64,000 nucleotides of DNA from Ciceribacter sp. T2.26MG-112.2 (GTDB taxonomy: Bacteria; Pseudomonadota; Alphaproteobacteria; Rhizobiales; Rhizobiaceae), in contig NZ_UEYQ01000005.1 in the NCBI RefSeq assembly GCF_900492205.1, forward strand, positions 282,988 to 346,987. Reading direction: 5' to 3'. The notes under the pieces are model-generated. The model saw nothing but the letters and a program-made list of their open reading frames with translations, was not told where the DNA came from and did not search any database. Of the stretch, positions 21,358 to 30,760 are shown piece after piece; position 1 is the stretch's first letter; every line of letters begins with the position of its first letter. Made by a program: the position numbers and the translations under genes.

Positions 21358-22398
21358 CTAGCGACGCGCCGACAGTTTGGTTGCGCCGCGCGCCACCGAA
21401 GACAGAATCGATGCCTCGGTCAGGCCGTCATTGCGCACCATAATCGCCTCGAAGGCAAGCGCGGAGGGCGTGGTGGCCGCCTGCCCGGCATAGGCCGACG
21501 CGGCGCTCGAACCGGGCAGCCTCAGATAGTGACCGTCAAGCGGGCGTTCGGTCGGCATGGGACCGAAATCCGGGAGCATGACGAGCGCGTCGAAGGCCTC
21601 CGCGGCGGACGCCGCCCCGCCGGCCGGATAAGGCGCGGACGGTGTAGGTCCGGCCAGGCTCGTCATCGTTGGCGCGGCATAGGAGGGATTGACCGGCATG
21701 ACCGAATTGTCGGCCGAGGCGACCATCACGCCGCTGGCGATCTGGCCTTGCGGGTCAACCACGGGCGAGCGGTTGCCCTTCTTCACATAGGAGGCCATCA
21801 AGTAGGGCATATCATGGCCGTCCATACGCGCGGGCCCGATATACTGCACGCGAACCTTGCCGGTGCCGCTGTGCTGCATGTCGAGCATGTCTGCGGTCTT
21901 GTTGGAAAGGTCGATGATGCGCCCGGCATGAAAGGGTCCGCGATCGTTGACGCGAACGACGACGGAACTGCCATTCTCCAGATTGGTGACCCGCGCATAG
22001 CTCGGCAGCGGCAGGGTCGGATGAGCGGCCGAGAGGTGGTATTGGTCGTAGAGTTCGCCATTGGCGGTCTGACGCCCGTGGAAGGCCGAGCCGTACCACG
22101 AGGCGATGCCGGTCTTGTCATAGGCCGGATTGTCCTTGGGAACGTAGACCTTGCCCTTGACGCTATAGGGCTTGCCGACCATGTAGCGGCCGCCGCCCTT
22201 TGGCACCGGGCCGTTTTTCACCAGGCGCGGGCTGGCTTTCACGCCATATTCGGATTCGGCGAAATATTCCTTGGAGCGCTTGTTCTTTGTCTCGCTCTTG
22301 CCGCCGGTCGTCGAGCAGGAGGCGAGGCTGGCGCAAAGGACCGTCAATGCGAGCCATTTCGCTCCGCCGAACAAGGTTGCGCCGCCGATGTCTTTCAT
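21358..22398 (-). CDS. rlpA: RlpA-like septal ring lytic transglycosylase lipoprotein
   Basis: A 346-residue lipoprotein. The signal ends in a lipobox (LCASLASC, Cys about residue 26). The double-psi beta-barrel spans about 90-185, with GIASWYGSAFHGRQTANGE and VRVNDRGPFHAGRIIDLS containing the catalytic Asp/His region of RlpA. A Pro/Ala-rich C-terminus follows; no SPOR domain is visible. RlpA cleaves naked glycan strands at the septum. The start at 22398 gives the signal peptide directly; upstream in-frame Met codons would bury it. Same strand as the dacC-like gene, 62 bases upstream. Confidence 0.88.
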   Translation of the reverse strand: MKDIGGATLFGGAKWLALTVLCASLASCSTTGGKSETKNKRSKEYFAESEYGVKASPRLVKNGPVPKGGGRYMVGKPYSVKGKVYVPKDNPAYDKTGIASWYGSAFHGRQTANGELYDQYHLSAAHPTLPLPSYARVTNLENGSSVVVRVNDRGPFHAGRIIDLSNKTADMLDMQHSGTGKVRVQYIGPARMDGHDMPYLMASYVKKGNRSPVVDPQGQIASGVMVASADNSVMPVNPSYAAPTMTSLAGPTPSAPYPAGGAASAAEAFDALVMLPDFGPMPTERPLDGHYLRLPGSSAASAYAGQAATTPSALAFEAIMVRNDGLTEASILSSVARGATKLSARR

Positions 22399-22721
22399 CT
22401 GTCCCACTTGCCGAAATCCCGGTGACGGCCCCCTGCCGCCGCCGGTCCGCCCCGAGGCAACCGGCCAACCGTCCTGATACGATGCAGTAAATCGGCCACA
22501 ACATGGCAGAATTGCGAACAATTGCCTCAAACTATCCAGAACAAAAGCAATCATGGTTAATAGACGACTAACAATGATTGCGGCATACTGCCGACGGAAT
22601 GAACGGTACTTCCGGAATTCCAACCGGACTACCGTCGTGATGCAGGGGCTTCGGTCGTTTCTCCGTGTCGAGCAAATCCGTCTTGCCAAGCGCTTCGTCA
22701 TTGCGCATAAGGCGGTTCACC
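22399..22721. other. Gene-free stretch between rlpA and tRNA-Ser
   Basis: It should hold the rlpA promoter (minus strand) and the tRNA promoter (plus strand). I see no coding frame with support, no repeats and no clear operator. Confidence 0.4.
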
Positions 22722-22811
22722 GGAGGAGTGTCCGAGCGGTTTAAGGAACCGGTCTTGAAAACCGGCGTGCGGGAAACCGTACCGTGGGTTCGAATCCCAC
22801 CTCCTCCGCCA
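22722..22811 (+). tRNA. tRNA-Ser (UGA)
   Basis: GGAGGAG at 22722-22728 pairs with CTCCTCC at 22801-22807, then a G discriminator and an encoded CCA (22809-22811). The anticodon stem CCGGT/ACCGG closes the loop CTTGAAA, giving anticodon TGA. The long variable arm (GCGTGCGGGAAACCGTACC region) and the GTTCGAATC T-loop are those of a class II serine tRNA. Confidence 0.97.
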
Positions 22812-22932
22812 TGCCCATGGAATAAGCCGATGAAATAAAACGGGATCCGTTCGGATTTTACCGATGGATTTAGCCGTACCGGAACCAGTTTTGCCGCAAT
22901 GTCGTTATAGGAGCGAGCGTCAGGAGCAAACA

Positions 22933-23058
22933 ATGCGCGCCATATTCCTTGTGATCATTGCCTCGGTGCTCAGCATCCTGGCCTTCAAGCACAATGACAA
23001 TTCGCTGGGCCAGGAACAACTCATGGCCTCGCCGGTGGATGTCGCCGCGGAAAAATAG
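22933..23058 (+). CDS. Small exported or membrane peptide (41 aa)
   Basis: The ATG at 22933 has AGGAG nine bases upstream. The product, MRAIFLVIIASVLSILAFKH and a polar tail, is one hydrophobic helix that could be an uncleaved signal anchor. It stands alone 121 bases after tRNA-Ser and is convergent with cobQ. No family recognised. Confidence 0.55.
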   Translation: MRAIFLVIIASVLSILAFKHNDNSLGQEQLMASPVDVAAEK

Positions 23059-23161
23059 GCGTGCAATGCGCAGGCTCGGCCGCGCATAGCCTTTTTCACA
23101 GCCAACAAATTCGCACCACCATAACGAGCGGAAATCCGCTCCGAGCTTTCTCAGGATTGAT

Positions 23162-24616
23162 TTAATCCAGCCACTGCCTCAGCCACTCGGGCGCCAGGCG
23201 CGCCTCAAGCTCTTCGGCCAGTTCGTCCAGCGCCGTTTCCACACTCTGGCGATAGTCGCCTCCCCCGCCGCTGATGCCAAAACTCTCCAGAAGTCGACCC
23301 CGATACGAATCGCTGGCAAACAGGCCGTGCAGATAGCTGCCCATGACCCGGTCATCCTTCGACCGCGCCCCATCCGGCCGCCCTTCGATCGTCACCGCCG
23401 CGCGGGCGCAATCCGGGCCTTGCGTCACCCCGAGATGAATCTCGTAGCCCGAAAGATCCGCGTCGAATTCGACCGAGCGGGCACGGCTGTTGCGCACCGT
23501 TTTCTCCGGCGCCATCACGGTGTCGACTTCCAGCAGCCCCAGACCCTCCACCGTCCGGCTCTCTCCTTCCAGCCCGAGCGGATCTGCGACGGTTCGCCCG
23601 AGCATCTGGTAGCCGCCACAAATGCCGATCACGCGGCCGCCGCGCCGGACATGGGCGGCGAGATCGGCGTCCCAGCCATTGGCGCGCAGATCCTCGAGAT
23701 CGCCGATCGTCGATTTCGATCCCGGCAGGATGACCAGGCCCGCATCGACGGGAAGTCGCTCGCCGGCCCGCACATAGACGAGGTCCACCTCAGGCTCGGC
23801 GGCCAGCGGATCGAAATCGTCGAAATTGGCGATGCGTGACAGGACCGGCACGGCGATCTTGAGCGCGCCGGCACGACCGCTCGCCAGCCGCTCCAGTACC
23901 ACCGAATCCTCGGCCGGCAGGCGTCCGGCGGCCTTCAGCCAGGGCACGACGCCAAAGCACGGCCAGCCGGTGAAGCGGCCGATCGCCGCAATGCCGTCGT
24001 CGAACAGGCTGACGTCGCCGCGGAACTTGTTGATGATGTAGCCGACGATCTGTCGGCGGTCCTCGTCGGACAGAATCGTATGCGTGCCGACCAGCGAGGC
24101 GATCACCCCGCCCCGGTCGATGTCGCCGACCAGCACCACCGGCACGCCGGCGCGGGTGGCAAAGCCCATATTGGCGATATCCCCGGCGCGCAGGTTGATT
24201 TCCGCCGGCGAGCCCGCCCCTTCGACGATGACGAGGTCGGCGCCTACCTTGACCTTCTCGAAGCTCTCCAGCACGGCGGAGAGCAGTTGCGGTTTCAGTC
24301 GCTGGTAATCGCGTCCCCTCGCCTGGCCGAAGACCCTGCCCTGCAGAATGATCTGGCTGCCGGTCTCGGACTGGGGTTTGAGCAGCACGGGGTTCATGTG
24401 CACGGAGGACGGCACCCGGCAGGCCAGAGCCTGCAGCCATTGCGCCCGGCCGATCTCTCCGCCGTCGTCGGTGACGGCGGCATTGTTGGACATGTTCTGC
24501 GGCTTGAACGGCCTGACCTTCAGGCCGCGATTGGCGGCAAGCCGGCAAAGCCCGGCGACGAGAACCGTCTTGCCGACGTCCGACCCCGTCCCCTGCAGCA
24601 TCACCGTCTTCGCCAT
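23162..24616 (-). CDS. cobQ: Cobyric acid synthase
   Basis: A 484-residue glutamine-dependent amidotransferase that amidates four side chains of adenosylcobyrinic acid in cobalamin synthesis. The N-terminal P-loop GTGSDVGKT (about 10-18) and FKPQNMSNNA belong to the synthetase domain. The C-terminal triad-type glutaminase has its Cys in IGICGGYQMLG and His in GSYLHGLF. Length is normal. It stands apart from other cob genes in this window, but cobalamin is the cofactor of the corrinoid methyl-transfer cluster at 35-46 kb. Confidence 0.96.
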   Translation of the reverse strand: MAKTVMLQGTGSDVGKTVLVAGLCRLAANRGLKVRPFKPQNMSNNAAVTDDGGEIGRAQWLQALACRVPSSVHMNPVLLKPQSETGSQIILQGRVFGQARGRDYQRLKPQLLSAVLESFEKVKVGADLVIVEGAGSPAEINLRAGDIANMGFATRAGVPVVLVGDIDRGGVIASLVGTHTILSDEDRRQIVGYIINKFRGDVSLFDDGIAAIGRFTGWPCFGVVPWLKAAGRLPAEDSVVLERLASGRAGALKIAVPVLSRIANFDDFDPLAAEPEVDLVYVRAGERLPVDAGLVILPGSKSTIGDLEDLRANGWDADLAAHVRRGGRVIGICGGYQMLGRTVADPLGLEGESRTVEGLGLLEVDTVMAPEKTVRNSRARSVEFDADLSGYEIHLGVTQGPDCARAAVTIEGRPDGARSKDDRVMGSYLHGLFASDSYRGRLLESFGISGGGGDYRQSVETALDELAEELEARLAPEWLRQWLD

Positions 24617-25322
24617 CGCTCATCCCCAATGGTCATCGTCTCACGCGAGGCCAGCTATGCACGACCGAGGGCAAAGACACCCGCCCGGCCGCGTCATGGC
24701 ACAACGCCTTCGCGTCGCACGCTCCCGTATCGAGGCCCGCCCGTGGCACGGTGCGACGCTTCCCCATTGCGCCAATTCGGCTGGAATCACAAGCGGCTGA
24801 CCACTCAAGGCTCTGGCCGCGCAACTCGATCGGATTATGAAGGAGGCGGAAAGCGGCGGGCCACGACAGGGCCCCTTCGCCGAAGAAACTTCAGCGCTCC
24901 GGGACGCAAAACCAACTCCGGAGACGCTGACGGCAGTTACGCGCCGTTGGGGGCTTTGTAGCGCGGCAGTTCTTACCGGATGGTTATCCCTTCGCGTCCG
25001 AGATCAAAATTTTGTGCTTTTCTGCACGACACTGCTCCCGCCGGATCTGGCCGGGGAGCCTTGGTATTGCCGAAGCGCGGCTCCAAGGTTGATTTATCCG
25101 GCGGAAGCCGTAGGCTTCATCGATCGGCATGTCGGCATGGTTTGGCGACCGCGTTCTGGAACCTGATCGCTCCAGGGCGTCCCAGATCGAAAGCAGACCC
25201 CTATTGAGTGATGCGCGCCTTGCTTGCCGCCGATTCCGCCCTAGGTGCCAGGGATCAGCACCAAATCCCTCGCGCCGCCGCCTGTGCGTCGCCAAAGATC
25301 GAGACTGGGAGGTCTTAAGCTC
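24617..25322. other. 706-base region without a supported gene
   Basis: It lies between divergent cobQ and the ABC-transporter substrate-binding gene, so it holds both promoters. Several open frames exist but lack ribosome sites and protein-like composition. I looked for a cobalamin riboswitch on the minus strand and did not find its conserved boxes. The stretch 24885-24990 can form GC-rich hairpins (CTCCGG...CCGGAG-type pairs) and could be a leader or small RNA, with no firm support. Confidence 0.35.
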
Positions 25323-26321
25323 ATGAAGAAGCTCTTTGCATCCACCATCCTTGCAGCAGCCCTCTATGCTCTGCCGGGCGCGGCCCAGGCCGCGGAATGC
25401 GGCGAGGTGACGATTGCCGAGATGAACTGGGCTTCGGCCGGAGTCGCCGCGCATGTCGACAAGATCATTCTTGAAGCGGGCTATGGCTGCGACGTCACGC
25501 TGGTCACGGGCGACACGATGCCGACGTTCACCTCGATGAACGAGAAGGGCGAGCCTGACGTTGCGCCGGAAATGTGGATCAACACGGCCCGCGAAGTGCT
25601 GGAGAAGGCCGTCGCCGAAGGGCGACTGCTGCAACTTGCACCGATCCTGAGCGATGGCGGCGTCGAGGGCTGGTGGATCCCGAAATTCATCGCCGACGCC
25701 AATCCCGAGATCAAGACGGTGCAGCAGGCGCTGGAACATCCGGAACTCTTCCCCGCACCGGAGGATCCCTCCAAGGGCGCCGTGATCAACTGCCCCGCCG
25801 GTTGGAGCTGCCAGATCTCCACCGCCAATCTTTACCGCGCGCTCGGCGCCAAGGAAAAGGGCTTCGAACTGATCGACACGGGTTCGGCCGCCGGGCTGGA
25901 CGGATCGATCGCCAGCGCTTTCGAGAAGAAGACCGGTTGGCTGGGCTATTACTGGGCGCCGACCGCCATCCTCGGCAAGTATGAAATGGTCAAACTCTCC
26001 TTCGGCGTGGCGCACGACAAAGCCGAATGGGACAGTTGCACGGCGGTCGCCGATTGCGCCGCGCCCAAGGTCAATCCTTATCCGGTGTCGGACGTCTTCA
26101 CCGTCGTCACCCAATCATTCGCCGAGAAGAACCCGATCGCCATCGACTATTTCAAGACTCGTCAATGGGACAATCAGACCGTCGGCCAGGTGCTCGCCTG
26201 GATGGATGAAAACCAGGCGCCGAACGAAGATGCAGCCAGGCACTTCCTCGCGACCTATCCGGACCTATGGATGAGCTGGGTCGCTCCGGACGTGGCCGCG
26301 AAGGTCAAGGCTGCGCTCTGA
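25323..26321 (+). CDS. Quaternary-amine (betaine-type) ABC transporter substrate-binding protein
   Basis: A 332-residue periplasmic protein. Its signal peptide MKKLFASTILAAALYALPGA cleaves after AQA, and it has the OpuAC/ProX fold (VTIAEMNWASAGVAAHVDKI at the start of the mature part). The many aromatic residues (GWWIPKF, GWLGYYWAPTA, TYPDLWMSW) are those that cage trimethylammonium groups in this family. Two Cys pairs suggest disulfides. First gene of a three-gene transporter operon followed by bmt, which points to glycine betaine, proline betaine or choline as ligand. HutX of S. meliloti is a related alternative, so histidine uptake cannot be excluded. Confidence 0.88.
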   Translation: MKKLFASTILAAALYALPGAAQAAECGEVTIAEMNWASAGVAAHVDKIILEAGYGCDVTLVTGDTMPTFTSMNEKGEPDVAPEMWINTAREVLEKAVAEGRLLQLAPILSDGGVEGWWIPKFIADANPEIKTVQQALEHPELFPAPEDPSKGAVINCPAGWSCQISTANLYRALGAKEKGFELIDTGSAAGLDGSIASAFEKKTGWLGYYWAPTAILGKYEMVKLSFGVAHDKAEWDSCTAVADCAAPKVNPYPVSDVFTVVTQSFAEKNPIAIDYFKTRQWDNQTVGQVLAWMDENQAPNEDAARHFLATYPDLWMSWVAPDVAAKVKAAL

Positions 26322-26426
26322 GTTCCGCGCTGGCCGCCGCGTCTGGCCGCTGCATCGCCGCCGTTCGCGGCGGCCGCTGTTCGACGCAGCACTTGCCGGA
26401 CGAAAGAACCCAGGGGGGTATGGGTG

Positions 26427-27341
26427 ATGGCGCGCGCCCTTTGTGACTACCTGCCGCAACTGCTCTGCGAGTTTCCCACGCTCGACGAAGACTTTTTGCG
26501 CGATCTGCGAAAGTCCGTCGATGGCGGATTCAAGTCGTTCGTGCGCACCTATGGCGACCAGTTGGACAATGCGCTGGAGCCGCTGCAATGGTTCCTCAAC
26601 TGGTTGCAGGCGCTTTTCGTCGGTGCGCCGTGGATCGTCTTTCTGGCATTGCTGACCACGCTGGTCTATCTGGCCAGCCGCAGCTTGAAGATCACGCTCG
26701 GCACCCTCCTGTCCATGGGCGTCATCGGTCTGGTCGGATTGTGGGAAGACACCATGGTAACGCTCGCCATGGTGACCGTGTGCACCCTGATTTCGATCGT
26801 CATCGGCCTGCCGATCGGCATCCTGATGGCCCGGTCCGACCGCATGCAGTCCAGCGTCAATCCGGTCCTCGACGTCATGCAGACCCTGCCGAGCTTCGTC
26901 TACCTGATCCCCGTCGTGATGATCTTCGGCATCGGCAAGGTGCCCGGTCTGATCGCCGTCGTGATCTACGCCGTGCCGCCGATGATCCGGCTGACCAATC
27001 TCGGCATCCGTCTCGTCGACAGGGATGTGCTTGAGGCGGCGGATGCCTTTGGCTCCTCCGGTTTCCAGAAGCTTTTCCAGGTCCAGCTACCGCTGGCCTT
27101 GCCGACGATCATGGCCGGCATCAACCAGACGATCATGATGGCGCTGGCCATGGTCGTGGTCGCTTCGATGATCGGTGTCGGTGGCCTCGGCAAGAACGTC
27201 CTCCAGGCGATCACCAACCAGTTCTTCACCATCGGACTGCTCAACGGCTTCGCGCTCGTCGTCATCGCCATCATCTTCGACCGCACCAGCCAGGCTTACG
27301 GACGACGGCTGCAGAAGCATACCGAGAGGATCCATGGCTGA
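26427..27341 (+). CDS. ProW/OpuAB-type ABC transporter permease
   Basis: A 304-residue inner-membrane protein. A polar N-terminal stretch (about 1-50) precedes six hydrophobic segments. The permease EAA loop is EAADAFGSSGFQKLFQVQLPLALP at about 210-233. ATG at 26427 with AGGGGGG upstream is preferred to the adjacent GTG at 26424. The gene overlaps the ATPase gene by eight bases, showing translational coupling. Confidence 0.9.
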   Translation: MARALCDYLPQLLCEFPTLDEDFLRDLRKSVDGGFKSFVRTYGDQLDNALEPLQWFLNWLQALFVGAPWIVFLALLTTLVYLASRSLKITLGTLLSMGVIGLVGLWEDTMVTLAMVTVCTLISIVIGLPIGILMARSDRMQSSVNPVLDVMQTLPSFVYLIPVVMIFGIGKVPGLIAVVIYAVPPMIRLTNLGIRLVDRDVLEAADAFGSSGFQKLFQVQLPLALPTIMAGINQTIMMALAMVVVASMIGVGGLGKNVLQAITNQFFTIGLLNGFALVVIAIIFDRTSQAYGRRLQKHTERIHG

Positions 27342-28383
27342 GAGCATCGAGATCCGCAACCTTTACAAGATCTTCGGCCCGCGCGGTGCCGAACTGGTCG
27401 AGACGGTGAAGGGCGGTATCACCAAGGCCGAACTCAACGACCGCCATCACCATGTCCTCGGCCTGAAGAACATCAATATCGCCATGCCGGGCGGCTACAT
27501 CACGGTCGTGATGGGGCTGTCCGGCTCAGGCAAGTCGACGCTGATCCGCCACCTCAACCGCTTGATCGAGCCGACGGCCGGCGAGGTACTGGTCGACGGC
27601 GTCGACGTCTGCCGCATGTCGCCTGCCGAATTGCGCGCGTTTCGGCGCACAAGGACGGCGATGGTGTTCCAGAAGTTCGCGCTGTTGCCGCATCGCACCG
27701 TGGTGGAAAACACCGCCTACGGGCTTGGTATCCAGGGCATTGACCGTTCCACGGCCCGGACAAGAGCCCGGGAGTGGATCGAGCGCGTCGGCCTTGCCGG
27801 TTTCGAGGACCATTATCCGCACCAGCTTTCGGGCGGCATGCAGCAGCGAGTCGGACTTGCCCGCGCACTCGCCACCGATGCCGGGATCCTCCTGATGGAC
27901 GAGGCCTTTTCCGCACTCGATCCCCTTATCCGGGTCGACATGCAGACCATGCTGCTCGAACTCCAGCGCGACCTCAAGAAAACCGTCGTGTTCATCACCC
28001 ATGACCTCGACGAGGCGCTGCGACTCGGCGACCGGATCGCCATCCTGCGCGACGGGGAAGTCGTTCAGCAAGGAACGGGCCAGGACATCGTGCTTGCCCC
28101 GGCCGACGCTTACATTTCGGCCTTCGTCAGCGAGGTCAACCGGGGCCGGGTTCTTCAGGCCGCCTCGGTCATGAAGCCGCTGGAGCCGTCTTCTCCGGCG
28201 CGCCACGGCATCGCGGTGCCGGCCGACAGCGTACTGGAAGACGCTGCCCGGCAGATGCTCGCCGCCGGCGTGGGCGTGGCAAGCGTCACCGACGCCACCG
28301 GGCGGCCCGTCGGCACCATCGACATGGCCTCGATCGTCGCCGCCATGGTGACACCGGCGGGTGATCCCCCTCGCCCGGCATAA
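27334..28383 (+). CDS. ProV/OpuAA-type ABC transporter ATP-binding protein
   Basis: A 349-residue ATPase. Walker [10 protein letters not shown] is at 61-69, the signature LSGGMQQRVGLARAL near 164, Walker B ILLMDEAFSALDP near 188, and the switch His in FITHDLDEAL. The C-terminal part (VLEDAARQMLAAGVGVASV) looks like a CBS-type regulatory unit, in other members used for ionic-strength sensing. The N-terminal extension before Walker A (about 40 residues) is typical for quaternary-amine transporters. Overlaps the permease gene by eight bases; bmt starts 94 bases later. Confidence 0.93.
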   Translation: MAESIEIRNLYKIFGPRGAELVETVKGGITKAELNDRHHHVLGLKNINIAMPGGYITVVMGLSGSGKSTLIRHLNRLIEPTAGEVLVDGVDVCRMSPAELRAFRRTRTAMVFQKFALLPHRTVVENTAYGLGIQGIDRSTARTRAREWIERVGLAGFEDHYPHQLSGGMQQRVGLARALATDAGILLMDEAFSALDPLIRVDMQTMLLELQRDLKKTVVFITHDLDEALRLGDRIAILRDGEVVQQGTGQDIVLAPADAYISAFVSEVNRGRVLQAASVMKPLEPSSPARHGIAVPADSVLEDAARQMLAAGVGVASVTDATGRPVGTIDMASIVAAMVTPAGDPPRPA

Positions 28384-28477
28384 AGGCTTGGCGCGAACGG
28401 GTCGCTGCGTTTGTCCGTTGCGGCTCCCGGCAGAAGCCTCTAAATCCTGTGAACCGAATTTACGAGGACTGAGCACC

Positions 28478-29494
28478 ATGGCGACCGCACCCAATCCCCT
28501 TTCCGAACTTCTGGCCCAGAAAGGCGTGCTGCTCGCCGATGGAGCGACGGGCACCAATCTGTTTGCCATGGGGCTCGAAGCCGGCGAGGCTCCGGAACTG
28601 TGGAACGAGACCCAACCGGAGAAGATCACCAAGCTGCATCAGGATTTCGTCGACGCCGGTGCCGACATCATCCTCACCAATTCCTTCGGCGGCACGCGCC
28701 ATCGCCTGAAGTTGCACCACGCGCAGGACCGTGTCCATGCGCTCAACAAGAAGGCAGCCGAGATTGCCCGCGCCGTCGCCGACAAGGCGCCGCGCAAGGT
28801 CATCGTCGCCGGTTCCGTCGGTCCGACGGGAGAATTGTTGCAGCCGCTCGGCGCCATGACCTATGACGAGGCGGTCGCTTCCTTTGCCGAGCAGATGGAG
28901 GGCCTGAAAGCCGGCGGCGCCGACGTCGCCTGGATCGAGACCATGTCTTCGGCGGACGAGATCCGCGCCGCGGCCGAAGCCGCCGTCAAGACCGGCCTGC
29001 CCTATACCTATACCGGCTCGTTCGACACGGCCGGCAAGACGATGATGGGGCTCGATCCGAAAGACATTCACGGCGTCGCCAAAGACATCGGTTCCGGACC
29101 GCTCGCGGTCGGCGCCAATTGCGGTGTCGGCGCCTCCGACATTCTGGCGAGCCTGCTCGACATGACCGCCGCCGATCCGGCCGCGACCGTGATCGTCAAG
29201 GGCAATTGCGGCATCCCCGAATTTCGCGGTACGGAAATCCACTATTCCGGCACACCGCCGCTGATGGCCGAATATGCAAGGCTCGCCCGCGATGCCGGAG
29301 CGAAGATCATCGGCGGCTGCTGCGGCACGTCCTGCGGCCATCTTGCCGCCATGCGCGCGGCGATCGACGGCTACACGCCCGGACCGCGTCCGACCATCGA
29401 GACGATCGTCGAGAAGATCGGCCCGCTGCGCAACAAGACCGCGGCGGAATCCGGTGCCCAGGAAGGCGGACGGCGCACGCGCCGCCGCGGCTGA
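28478..29494 (+). CDS. bmt: Betaine-homocysteine S-methyltransferase
   Basis: A 338-residue homocysteine methyltransferase. ADGATGTNLFAMGL begins the TIM barrel. The zinc site is built from GANCGVG (about 212-218) and GGCCGTSCGH (about 278-287). It fits the bacterial Bmt group that takes a methyl group from glycine betaine to make methionine and dimethylglycine. The last residues EGGRRTRRRG form an Arg/Gly tail not needed for the fold and similar to tails on the corrinoid-pathway enzymes further on. It sits directly behind the betaine-type transporter and probably shares its promoter. Confidence 0.9.
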   Translation: MATAPNPLSELLAQKGVLLADGATGTNLFAMGLEAGEAPELWNETQPEKITKLHQDFVDAGADIILTNSFGGTRHRLKLHHAQDRVHALNKKAAEIARAVADKAPRKVIVAGSVGPTGELLQPLGAMTYDEAVASFAEQMEGLKAGGADVAWIETMSSADEIRAAAEAAVKTGLPYTYTGSFDTAGKTMMGLDPKDIHGVAKDIGSGPLAVGANCGVGASDILASLLDMTAADPAATVIVKGNCGIPEFRGTEIHYSGTPPLMAEYARLARDAGAKIIGGCCGTSCGHLAAMRAAIDGYTPGPRPTIETIVEKIGPLRNKTAAESGAQEGGRRTRRRG

Positions 29495-29515
29495 ACGCTT
29501 GCCTTCGGCGCCGGC

Positions 29516-30538
29516 TCAGGCCGGCGCCATCATCGCCTTGACGAAGGCCACGTAGCGATCCTTCAGGCCCGGCTGCAGACGTTCGACCATCATCAAGGCG
29601 ATCTGGAACTGCATGAAGCTGTCCTGCTCTTCGATCGCCATGGTCGCGAGATGCCGGACCGTGCCGTCATAATCCTCCGGCGCGTTGGCAACCTTCTGGA
29701 TGAAGGGGCCGAGCAGCCGGTTGGTGACGATCCGTCCAAGCCGCTGGCGCTGATCGGGCGGCACCGGACTTCCCGAACGCATAGCCAGGACGAAGAGGTC
29801 GAGATACATCAGGAGACCGTCGAACTTCGTCGCCTCGGCCGGCAGTCCGGCATTGCGATAGAGATCGACAACCATGCCGTCGATCTTCTCGACGGAATCC
29901 CACTTGCCCATGTTGTAGCGGAAGACCGTGCCGGGATCGTGCGCCATCTTGCCATAGCAGATCAACGCCAGCATCAGTGCCCAGTCGCAATACATGCCCT
30001 TGGTCGGATGGTGTTCGGCGAAGGCATGGATCAGCGATGTGAAAACATCGCGGCGAAACATGCTGTAGTAGAGACTGTTATTGCCCTGCGCACCAGTGAC
30101 GTATTGGCCGATGCGCTCGGCAGGATCATCCGAGGTCAAGGCGAAGCCCTTGGTCTGCATCTGGCCGTGAAGGGCCGAGAACGGCACGCTGACCGGCAGG
30201 ACACCGATGTAATCGTCGGGCAGGCTCGCCAGATCGAAGGCCGGCTGGCCTTCGGCGACGGCGATCTCGTCATCGTCGCCCATCGGCATGAGGAAGGGCG
30301 TCGTCGCGGCATCCAGAGCCAGGCGCATGTTGACCAGAGGGGGCGCATCGCCGGCGTCGATCACCGTCAAAAGCGGCGATCGGCCTGCAAGATAGGCGCG
30401 CTTTTCCGGATCGCCGGAATTGTCCGATACGATCAGAACGGCATTGCGCGCCTCGCAATAGGCGATGGCGCTGTCGATCGCTGCGCGCGACTGCGCGAGG
30501 CTGCGATTGCTCGGCATGCAAATGGACAATTCTGGCAT
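29516..30538 (-). CDS. GT2-like glycosyltransferase family protein
   Basis: A 340-residue protein with a GT-A-like N-terminus. LSICMPSNRSLAQSRAAIDSA gives the first strand and helix of family 2 glycosyltransferases, VLIVSDNSGD the second, and PFLMPMGDDDE (about 82-92) the DxD-type metal and sugar-nucleotide site. No membrane segments. Convergent with bmt; divergent from the GT41-like gene at 30761, so the pair may decorate a common target. Donor and acceptor unknown. Confidence 0.65.
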   Translation of the reverse strand: MPELSICMPSNRSLAQSRAAIDSAIAYCEARNAVLIVSDNSGDPEKRAYLAGRSPLLTVIDAGDAPPLVNMRLALDAATTPFLMPMGDDDEIAVAEGQPAFDLASLPDDYIGVLPVSVPFSALHGQMQTKGFALTSDDPAERIGQYVTGAQGNNSLYYSMFRRDVFTSLIHAFAEHHPTKGMYCDWALMLALICYGKMAHDPGTVFRYNMGKWDSVEKIDGMVVDLYRNAGLPAEATKFDGLLMYLDLFVLAMRSGSPVPPDQRQRLGRIVTNRLLGPFIQKVANAPEDYDGTVRHLATMAIEEQDSFMQFQIALMMVERLQPGLKDRYVAFVKAMMAPA

Positions 30539-30760
30539 TGTGAGGCTCCGACCTGGAAGGCGCCCGTCCCGGCACGCACGACATCATTTTTGTCTTGGCC
30601 CGAATCGACGGCCAATCGTCGCGCCAGCCTTTCCACTCGCGCCCTGCCTGTCAACCAAAGGCCGAGCCGCCGGAATGCCCGGCACAAGCCTTGGATAAGG
30701 CTCGCCGCCTAGCCTTCATTCACAAGACTTGTCAGACCGACCACGGAAGCACTGCCTCGA

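Noticed and set aside
24837..25166. Hypothetical 109-codon gene before the ABC transporter
   Set aside because: No ribosome site, unusual composition with many Trp, Cys and Arg, and no recognisable fold; more likely chance.
24617..25322. Cobalamin riboswitch upstream of cobQ or the transporter
   Set aside because: The AGCCAGGAGACC-type B12 box and the GCCACTG element are not present on either strand, although some GC-rich hairpins exist.
29507..29528. Intrinsic terminator after bmt
   Set aside because: An 8-bp GC stem exists, but there is no T tract on either strand and it overlaps the stop of the convergent glycosyltransferase gene.
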